The notes beneath the pieces were generated by a model. That model did not search any database. It saw only the letters and a program-made list of their open reading frames with translations, and was not told the DNA's origin. Both the position numbers and the translations under genes were made by a program. Positions 57,990 to 64,000 of a DNA stretch of 64,000 nucleotides are shown piece by piece (the first letter of the stretch is position 1; every line of letters begins with the position of its first letter). The stretch is from Mycolicibacter sinensis (GTDB taxonomy: Bacteria > Actinomycetota > Actinomycetes > Mycobacteriales > Mycobacteriaceae), in contig NZ_LZIN01000004.1 in assembly GCF_001667375.1 (NCBI RefSeq), positions 1 through 64,000 on the forward strand, read 5' to 3'.

Positions 57990-59926
57990 CGCGCCACCAG
58001 CGCAGCGATCAGGACGCCGAGCGCGCCGTAGGCCAGGTACAGGTGCACGCTGCCGGTGTGGGCGCGCCGCACCAGCTGCGCGGCTCCGGCGACGGCCCGC
58101 AGCACCGGGGCATACCAGCGCTCCTCGATGACGTCGGCGAGCCGTGCCCGGTAGGCGATCCGGTCGACCACATAGGTCGAGGCTGCCTGGCCGCTCACCT
58201 CGACGTCGGTGTCGAAACGCAGCACATCGTCGAAGACCTGCTGCAGCGGTTGGGCGAACGACGTCGCGGTGTACTGCATGCGGGGGGTCAGATCGTCGGC
58301 GCCGCAGGCCCACAGCGGCACCGTGGCCGGCTCGGGTCGTTGCCGCGAGCGCCATCGGGAGCCGATCGCCACGATCAGCACGGCGGCGGCCAGCGCGGCG
58401 GCCAGCAGGGCCGGTGCCATGGAAGCGCGCAGACCCGGCAAGTGCAGGAACACCCCGAGCGCCGGCGCCTCGCCGAACACCGGCAGGGCATCGAGCACCC
58501 GGTTCAGCATCGGGCCCACCACACCGGGGGCGACGGCCAGCACCACGCAGGCGGCCGCGGGCAGCGCCATCGCGGCGATCATCGTGCCGGGGGATTCCCG
58601 CGCCGCCGCCGCGGCATCCGAGCGCGGACGGGCCAGAAAACCGATCCCGAAGGCCTTGACCATGGCGGCCACGCCCAGCCCGACGGTCAGCGCCACCGCC
58701 CCCACCGCCAGCGGCATCACCAGCGCGATGGCGACATCGTGGCCGGCCCGGGCGTTCATCAGGGACTGGATCAGCAGCCATTCGCTGACGAAACCCGCCC
58801 CCAACGGCAGACCGGCTGCGCCGAGGGCGGCCACCCCGAACAGCGCAGTGGTCACCGGCATCCGGCGGGCCAGGCCGCCGAGCCGGTCCAGGTCGCGCAG
58901 GCCGGTGGCGGCCAGCACCGATCCGGCGGCGAAGAACCCGAGGCTCTTGAACGCGCTGTGGGCGATCAGGTGCAGCAGTGCGGCGGTGACGTCCACCGCC
59001 GCGGCCGGCTGCGCGCCGGCGCCCGCCAATAAGGTCGCGGTGCCCAGTGCCAGGGTGATCAACCCGATGTTCTCCGTTGTCGAATAGGCAAGCAAGCGTT
59101 TGAGATCGGTGGCCACCGATGCCTGCAACACCCCGTACATCGCCGACGCGCCGCCGGCGATCAGCAGCGCCCACGCCCACCAGCGGGGGCCGGGCCCCAG
59201 CAGCTGCAGGTCGATGCGGATGATGCCGTAGACACCGAGATTGACCATGGCAGCACTGAGCAGCGCGGAGACCGGGCTCGGCGCCTCCGGATGCGCCCGT
59301 GGCAGCCAGGCGTGCAACGGCAGCAGACCGGCCTTGGAGCCGAAACCGATCAGAGTCAACACGAAGACCGTGTTGCGCACGCCGTCGGGCACCGCGCCGA
59401 TCCCGGCGAACTCATCACCGGCGGCCGCCGCCAGCATCACCATCCCCACCAGCAACGTCACGAAGCCCAGCTGCGTCATCACCACGTAAATCAGCGCGGC
59501 CGAGCGCACCTCGCTGCGCTGTTGATCGGTGAGCACCAACACCAGTGAGCTCAGCGCCATCAGCTCCCAGGCGAGCAGGAATGTGGTCACCGAGCCCGCT
59601 GCCGGGACGGCCAGCAGCGTGCCGACGAACACCGGTAGCGCCGTCAGCGGGACGGCGCCGAATTTCTCGTGCCGGGAGTAGCCGATCCAATACAGGCCGG
59701 CCGCCACTGCCACCGCGCCGGTCAGCACCATGAAGAAGCCGCCGACCGGCTCCACCCGCAGCTGCACACCCAGCAGCGGAAGCAGCCAGCCGATCCGGAT
59801 CGCCGGCACGGCGCCGAACACTCCGGCCAACCCGACACCGGCTCCGGCGGCGCCCAGTCCGATCGTCGTCGCACCGCTGAGCAGTGGGCCGACGGCGTTG
59901 CTACGCGAGAGATGGGAGTCAGTCAC
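57986..59926 (-). CDS. HyfB-like antiporter subunit
   Basis: 646 residues, ortholog of Rv0083. Large hydrophobic NuoL/MrpA-like antiporter subunit: [88 protein letters not shown] start 59926 overlaps the small subunit stop. Two antiporter subunits in one operon indicates several proton channels. Confidence 0.93.
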   Translation of the reverse strand: MTDSHLSRSNAVGPLLSGATTIGLGAAGAGVGLAGVFGAVPAIRIGWLLPLLGVQLRVEPVGGFFMVLTGAVAVAAGLYWIGYSRHEKFGAVPLTALPVFVGTLLAVPAAGSVTTFLLAWELMALSSLVLVLTDQQRSEVRSAALIYVVMTQLGFVTLLVGMVMLAAAAGDEFAGIGAVPDGVRNTVFVLTLIGFGSKAGLLPLHAWLPRAHPEAPSPVSALLSAAMVNLGVYGIIRIDLQLLGPGPRWWAWALLIAGGASAMYGVLQASVATDLKRLLAYSTTENIGLITLALGTATLLAGAGAQPAAAVDVTAALLHLIAHSAFKSLGFFAAGSVLAATGLRDLDRLGGLARRMPVTTALFGVAALGAAGLPLGAGFVSEWLLIQSLMNARAGHDVAIALVMPLAVGAVALTVGLGVAAMVKAFGIGFLARPRSDAAAAARESPGTMIAAMALPAAACVVLAVAPGVVGPMLNRVLDALPVFGEAPALGVFLHLPGLRASMAPALLAAALAAAVLIVAIGSRWRSRQRPEPATVPLWACGADDLTPRMQYTATSFAQPLQQVFDDVLRFDTDVEVSGQAASTYVVDRIAYRARLADVIEERWYAPVLRAVAGAAQLVRRAHTGSVHLYLAYGALGVLIAALVAR

Positions 59927-60396
59927 CTTCCGGTCACCGACCGTAGGGCGGCGACGATCTGGTCGGGGGTGGGCGGGCAGCCGGGAATCTCGACGTCCAC
60001 CGGCACGACCTCACCGACGGCGCCCACCGCCCCGTACGCCTGCGCGAACACCCCCCGGTTCAGCGCACAGTCACCGCAGGCGATGACCCGCCGCGGCTGG
60101 GGGGTGGCCTCGACGGTGTTGCGCAGCGGTTCGGCCATGTTGCGGGTGACCACCCCGGTGACCAGCAGTGCGTCGGCATGCCGCGGGGAGGCGACGAGCC
60201 GGGCGCCGAACCGTTCGGCGTCATACACCGGACCGAAGGCCCCGGCGATCTCGATCTCGCAGCCGTTGCATGAACCGGCGTCGACGTGGCGTACCTGTAC
60301 CGAGCCGGCCAGCCCGGGGGGCGGGTCGGCGGGCGGGCGGGTGCCGGCCGGTTCGGTGATGCGGCCGAGCCTCAGAATCCTGCCGAGCCAGCTCAT
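59923..60396 (-). CDS. NuoB/HyfI-like iron-sulfur small subunit
   Basis: 157 residues, ortholog of Rv0082. NuoB-like [4Fe-4S] (N2) subunit: GSCNGCEIE (Cys43, Cys46), ACGDCA (Cys107, Cys110) and PGCPP (Cys140), so the cluster ligands are retained. Receives electrons in the complex. ATGA overlap with arsR upstream. Confidence 0.92.
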   Translation of the reverse strand: MSWLGRILRLGRITEPAGTRPPADPPPGLAGSVQVRHVDAGSCNGCEIEIAGAFGPVYDAERFGARLVASPRHADALLVTGVVTRNMAEPLRNTVEATPQPRRVIACGDCALNRGVFAQAYGAVGAVGEVVPVDVEIPGCPPTPDQIVAALRSVTGR

Positions 60397-60722
60397 CGGC
60401 CGGCCCGCAGATCGTCGAGCAGGGCGACCTGATCGTTGAGCAGTCCGGTCAGCGCCTTGCGTGCGACCGCGAGCAGTTCGGTGATCACCGGCGACGCGAT
60501 GGAGTAGAGCACCGTGTTGCCCTCCTTGGTCGCCACCACCACTCCCGCCCGCCGAAGCACCGCCAGCTGCTGAGACAGGTTGGACGCCTCCAACCCGATC
60601 TCGGTCAGCAGCTCGCCGACGGCGCGGTCGCGTTCCGCCAGCAGTTCGAGTACCCGAATTCGGGCAGGGTGGCCCAGCGTCTTGAAAAATTCAGCCTTCA
60701 GCTGGGGCAGCGAGTTCGGCAC
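60393..60722 (-). CDS. ArsR/SmtB family regulator, Rv0081 homolog
   Basis: 109 residues, closely resembling Rv0081, the regulatory hub of hypoxia response in M. tuberculosis. Winged helix: KTLGHPARIRVLELLAERDRAVGELLTEIGLEASNLSQQLAVLRRAGVV. Only one Cys-free metal region, so it may not sense metal. First gene of the Hyf-like operon, overlapping the small subunit by 4 nt. ATG start, GTCGGTCC-type leader. Confidence 0.93.
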   Translation of the reverse strand: MPNSLPQLKAEFFKTLGHPARIRVLELLAERDRAVGELLTEIGLEASNLSQQLAVLRRAGVVVATKEGNTVLYSIASPVITELLAVARKALTGLLNDQVALLDDLRAGR

Positions 60723-60751
60723 GGACCGACAATAGCAGCGAAAACATCAAT

Positions 60752-60765
60752 TGAAAAAGTTTTCA
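60752..60765. promoter_or_regulatory. Possible ArsR operator TGAAAA-AG-TTTTCA
   Basis: Perfect 6-bp inverted repeat, with a further GAAAAC (60740-60745)/GTTTTC (60759-60764), in an AT-rich patch about 30-45 bp before the arsR start. Typical position for autorepression. Confidence 0.5.
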
Positions 60766-60898
60766 TCTGTTGTGGTCTTTTGCCGTCGGGGTCACCACCC
60801 CCGCGCACCGTTTGACCGGCCCGGTAGGGCAGGATGACAACTGCCGTCGCGGACGATTCTGCGATGGCGCTGTCATGCGCGGAGCCCCGAGGAGCCTG

Positions 60899-61648
60899 AT
60901 GACGGAGCCGACGAGTACCGACCCGGTGTCACCGACCGGCCGCCCCCATTACTCCCGGGTGCTGCTCAAACTCGGTGGGGAGATGTTCGGCGGTGGGCAG
61001 GTCGGGCTCGATCCCGACGTCGTCGCCCAGGTCGCCCGTCAGATCGCCGAAGTGGTCCGCGACGGTGTGCAGGTCGCGGTCGTCATTGGCGGCGGCAACT
61101 TCTTCCGCGGTGCCCAGTTGCAGGAGCGCGGCATGGAGCGGATGCGCTCGGACTACATGGGCATGCTCGGCACCGTGATGAACAGCCTTGCGCTACAAGA
61201 CTTTCTGGTAAAGGAAGGCATCGACACCCGGGTTCAGACCGCGATCACGATGGGCCAGGTCGCCGAACCCTACATTCCGCTACGCGCCCAGCGGCACCTG
61301 GAGAAGGGCCGGGTGGTGATCTTCGGTGCCGGCATGGGCCTGCCGTATTTCTCCACCGACACCACCGCCGCCCAGCGAGCGCTGGAGATCGGCGCTCAGG
61401 TGGTGCTGATGGCCAAGGCGGTCGACGGCATCTTCACCGCGGACCCGCGCCTTGACCCCGAGGCCGAACTGCTCACCTCGATCAGCCATCGCGAGGTCAT
61501 CGACCGTGGGCTGAAGGTGGCCGACGCCACCGCGTTCAGCCTCTGCATGGACAATGGCATGCCGATCCTGGTGTTCAACCTGTTGACCGACGGAAATATC
61601 GCCCGGGCCGTCGCGGGTGAGAAGATCGGGACACTGGTCACCACCTGA
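60899..61648 (+). CDS. pyrH: UMP kinase
   Basis: 249 residues. Phosphorylates UMP to UDP. Amino-acid kinase fold: [61 protein letters not shown] 60899 with GAGGAG at 60889-60894; an in-frame upstream ATG (60770) lies in the arsR intergenic region and is not used. Confidence 0.97.
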   Translation: MTEPTSTDPVSPTGRPHYSRVLLKLGGEMFGGGQVGLDPDVVAQVARQIAEVVRDGVQVAVVIGGGNFFRGAQLQERGMERMRSDYMGMLGTVMNSLALQDFLVKEGIDTRVQTAITMGQVAEPYIPLRAQRHLEKGRVVIFGAGMGLPYFSTDTTAAQRALEIGAQVVLMAKAVDGIFTADPRLDPEAELLTSISHREVIDRGLKVADATAFSLCMDNGMPILVFNLLTDGNIARAVAGEKIGTLVTT

Positions 61649-61665
61649 AAAGAGGAGAGGCGCAC

Positions 61666-62223
61666 ATGATCGACGAGGCTCTCTTCGACGCCGAAGAGAA
61701 AATGGAGAAGGCCGTGGCGGTGGCTCGCGACGATCTGGCCACCATTCGCACCGGCCGGGCCAACCCGGGCATGTTCTCCCGGATCGTCATCGACTACTAC
61801 GGTTCGCCCACCCCGATCACCCAGCTGTGCAGCATCAACGTGCCCGAGGCGCGGCTGGTGGTGATCAAGCCGTACGAGGCGTCCCAGCTGGGCGCCATCG
61901 AGACCGCGATCCGCAACTCGGATCTGGGCCTGAACCCCAGCAACGACGGTGCGCTGATTCGGGTGGCGGTGCCGCAGCTCACCGAGGAGCGGCGCAAGGA
62001 GCTGGTCAAGCAGGCCAAAGCCAAAGGCGAGGACGCCAAGGTCGCGGTGCGCAACATCCGCCGCAAGGCGATGGAGGAGCTGCACCGCATCCGCAAGGAC
62101 GGCGACGCCGGTGAGGATGAGGTCGGTCGGGCGGAGAAGGAGCTGGACCGCTCCACCCAGCAGTACGTGAGCCAGATCGACGACCTGGTCAAGCACAAAG
62201 AAGGCGAGTTGCTGGAGGTCTAG
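61666..62223 (+). CDS. frr: Ribosome recycling factor
   Basis: 185 residues, standard length. [37 protein letters not shown] is the conserved N-terminus; acts with EF-G to split post-termination ribosomes. AAAGAGGAGAGG precedes ATG 61666. Confidence 0.98.
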   Translation: MIDEALFDAEEKMEKAVAVARDDLATIRTGRANPGMFSRIVIDYYGSPTPITQLCSINVPEARLVVIKPYEASQLGAIETAIRNSDLGLNPSNDGALIRVAVPQLTEERRKELVKQAKAKGEDAKVAVRNIRRKAMEELHRIRKDGDAGEDEVGRAEKELDRSTQQYVSQIDDLVKHKEGELLEV

Positions 62224-62245
62224 CGGCCGCCAGTAGTCAAAACCC

Positions 62246-63103
62246 GTGGCAGACAACGACACCGGTGCACCTACCGGTCAAAAGCAGTCGCGGGCGGGAC
62301 GCAACCTCCCCGCCGCGATCGTGGTGGGGGCGCTGCTCGCCGGGATGCTGGTCTACACCCTGTTGTTCGCCCCGCGCTTCTGGGTGCTGATTCTGGCGGT
62401 GGCCACGCCGATCGCCACCCATGAGATCACCAGGCGGCTGCGTGAAGTCGGCTACGACGTGCCGTTCATCCCGCTGGCCCTCGGCGGCCAGGCAATGCTG
62501 TGGCTGTCGCTGCCGTTCGGGGCCAGGGGAGTGCTGGGCGCGTTCGGTGCCACCATCGTGATTTCCATGATGTGGCGGCTGGTCGACCAGGGGCTGCACC
62601 ACACCCCGGTCAACTATCTGCGGGACGTGTCCGCGATGGTGTTGATCGCGGTCTGGGTGCCGCTGTGCATGAGCTTCGCGGCTCTGCTGGTCTTTCGCGA
62701 CGACGGCCCCGGCCGGGTGTTGTGCCTGCTGTTCCCGGTGGTCTTCTCCGACATCGGCGGGTACGCCGTCGGGGTGTTGTTCGGCAAGCACCCGATGGCG
62801 CCGGCGATCAGCCCGAAGAAATCCTGGGAGGGTTTCGCCGGATCGATGGTGCTCGGTGTCGCCGCGGCGGTGTTCGCGGTGACGATGTTCCTCGACCGGC
62901 CGTGGTGGGTGGGGCTGCCGCTGGGGGTACTGCTGGTGTTCACCGGCGTCTTCGGCGACCTCATCGAGTCTCAGGTCAAACGCGATCTGGGCATCAAGGA
63001 CATGGGCCGGCTGCTGCCCGGCCATGGCGGCATCATGGACCGGCTTGACGCGTTGCTGCCGTCGGCCGTGGTGACCTGGATCGTGCTGACCGTTCTGCAC
63101 TGA
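62246..63103 (+). CDS. cdsA: Phosphatidate cytidylyltransferase
   Basis: 285 residues. Makes CDP-diacylglycerol for phospholipids (cardiolipin, PI, PE). Polytopic membrane protein (six to eight spans) with signature FGDLIESQVKRDLGIKDMGRLLPGHGGIMDRLDALLPSA near the C-terminus. GTG start. N-terminal 35 residues hydrophilic. Confidence 0.96.
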   Translation: MADNDTGAPTGQKQSRAGRNLPAAIVVGALLAGMLVYTLLFAPRFWVLILAVATPIATHEITRRLREVGYDVPFIPLALGGQAMLWLSLPFGARGVLGAFGATIVISMMWRLVDQGLHHTPVNYLRDVSAMVLIAVWVPLCMSFAALLVFRDDGPGRVLCLLFPVVFSDIGGYAVGVLFGKHPMAPAISPKKSWEGFAGSMVLGVAAAVFAVTMFLDRPWWVGLPLGVLLVFTGVFGDLIESQVKRDLGIKDMGRLLPGHGGIMDRLDALLPSAVVTWIVLTVLH

Positions 63104-63127
63104 GTCACCGGCATACTGGAACCGATC

Positions 63128-64000
63128 ATGACGCAACAGCTGGTGTTCACCGCACCGCGGCGGGCCCTGCCGCCGCGCCATCTGGCCGACCTCGACCCGG
63201 CCGGCCGTGCCGCCGCCGTCGCCGAACTGGGCCTGCCGGCATTCCGGGCCAACCAGCTCGCCCACCACTACTACGGCAGGCTGATCGCCGATCCGCAGCA
63301 GATGACCGACCTGCCGGCCGGGGTGCGCGCCGCGGTGGCCGACGCGCTGTTCCCCACCCTTCTGACCGCGGCCAGCGAAATCGAATGCGATGCCGGCGAG
63401 ACGCGTAAGACGTTGTGGCGGGCACACGACCACACCAAATTCGAGTCGGTGCTGATGCGCTACCCGCGCCGCAACACCGTGTGCATCTCATCCCAGGCCG
63501 GCTGCGGCATGGCCTGCCCCTTCTGCGCGACAGGCCAGGCCGGGCTCACCCGCAACCTGTCCACCGCCGAGATCCTCGAGCAGGTACGGGCGGCGGCGGT
63601 GGAACTACGGGATCGGGATCACGGGCGGCTGTCCAACATCGTGTTCATGGGCATGGGGGAGCCGCTGGCCAACTACGCCCGGGTGGTGGCCGCCGTCCGC
63701 CGGATCACCGAGCCGCCGCCCAACGGGTTCGGCATCTCGGCGCGATCGGTGACGGTGTCGACGGTCGGGCTGGCCCCGGCGATCCGCAAGCTCGCCGATG
63801 AGGGGCTGGGGGTCACCTTGGCGCTGTCGCTGCACACTCCGGATGATGAGTTACGCGACACGCTGGTCCCGGTCAACAACCGCTGGAAGGTCGACGAAGC
63901 GCTCGACGCCGCCCGCTACTACGCCGACGTGACCGGCCGGCGGGTGTCGGTGGAATACGCGCTGATCCGCGATGTCAACGACCAGCCCTGGAGGGCCGAT
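63128..64000 (+). CDS. rlmN: Dual-specificity RNA methyltransferase RlmN, 3' end cut off
   Basis: First 291 residues present; gene continues past the right edge. Radical-SAM enzyme methylating 23S rRNA A2503 and some tRNA A37. CxxxCxxC at Cys126, Cys130, Cys133 (CGMACPFC) and [15 protein letters not shown] 63128. Confidence 0.97.
   Translation, partial: MTQQLVFTAPRRALPPRHLADLDPAGRAAAVAELGLPAFRANQLAHHYYGRLIADPQQMTDLPAGVRAAVADALFPTLLTAASEIECDAGETRKTLWRAHDHTKFESVLMRYPRRNTVCISSQAGCGMACPFCATGQAGLTRNLSTAEILEQVRAAAVELRDRDHGRLSNIVFMGMGEPLANYARVVAAVRRITEPPPNGFGISARSVTVSTVGLAPAIRKLADEGLGVTLALSLHTPDDELRDTLVPVNNRWKVDEALDAARYYADVTGRRVSVEYALIRDVNDQPWRAD

Noticed and set aside
57990..59180. Long N-terminal extension of hycD
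   Set aside because: Lies antiparallel-frame within the HyfB gene and the NuoH-type start is at 57989.
60770..60898. Upstream extended start of pyrH
   Set aside because: Begins in the arsR divergent promoter region; GAGGAG precedes ATG 60899 and the shorter form has normal length.

Overview
The window is a high-GC actinobacterial chromosome segment from the family Mycobacteriaceae. Evidence is the presence of PE, PPE and PGRS proteins, GTG/TTG starts, many apparently leaderless genes, and a gene order that follows the M. tuberculosis Rv2927c-Rv2880c block (sepIVA, yceD, rnc, mutM, osmC, acyP, smc, ftsY, amt, glnB, glnD, ffh, rpsP, rimM, trmD, rplS, lepB, rnhB, yraN, comM, dprA, viuB, xerC, rpsB, tsf, amiC, marR, pyrH, frr, cdsA, rlmN). 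The species cannot be fixed from the sequence alone; a non-tuberculous, possibly M. terrae-like, lineage would fit the mix of PE/PPE genes.

Layout. 1-5.3 kb: an accessory nitrogen-related cluster with a TetR regulator diverging from two DUF1989 proteins and a carboxyltransferase-only relative of urea/guanidine carboxylase, then convergent purU. 5.4-8.3 kb: division and RNA/DNA maintenance genes (sepIVA, yceD, rnc, mutM). 8.3-11.1 kb: an accessory insert with a PIG-L deacetylase and a LuxR-type regulator divergent from a small protein plus SnoaL-like gene. 11.2-17.4 kb: osmC, acyP, smc, a Uma2 protein and ftsY. 17.4-25.3 kb: accessory exported and metabolic genes (GH6 cellulase, amidase, SDR, a PE-PPE-type hydrolase and a PGRS protein both carrying Sec signal peptides instead of PE domains, and an FAD oxidoreductase). 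25.3-29.6 kb: amt-glnB-glnD nitrogen operon with a GlnR-like box. 29.6-32.6 kb: structured non-coding DNA, a small secreted protein and a PE/PPE pair. 32.6-52.9 kb: core SRP, ribosomal, tRNA/rRNA modification, secretion, competence-like and recombination genes. 53-60.8 kb: MarR gene, then a seven-gene, overlapping operon headed by an ArsR regulator that encodes a Complex-I/hydrogenase-4-like membrane module (homologous to Rv0081-Rv0087) lacking the NiFe-binding cysteines. 60.9-64 kb: pyrH, frr, cdsA and the start of rlmN, cut by the right edge.

How genes work together. SRP (ffh), its receptor (ftsY) and signal peptidase I (lepB) are all here, as are rpsP/rimM/trmD, rplS, rpsB/tsf and frr of the translation apparatus. 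Amt, PII and GlnD form the nitrogen-sensing unit. The most unusual parts are the NiFe-less Hyf-like complex relocated into this syntenic block, the carboxylase lacking its biotin domains, the signal-peptide PGRS/PE-PPE pair, a PE protein carrying a PPE-SVP-like tail, and two ribosomal-protein leaders (rpsP and rplS) that share promoter and hairpin features.
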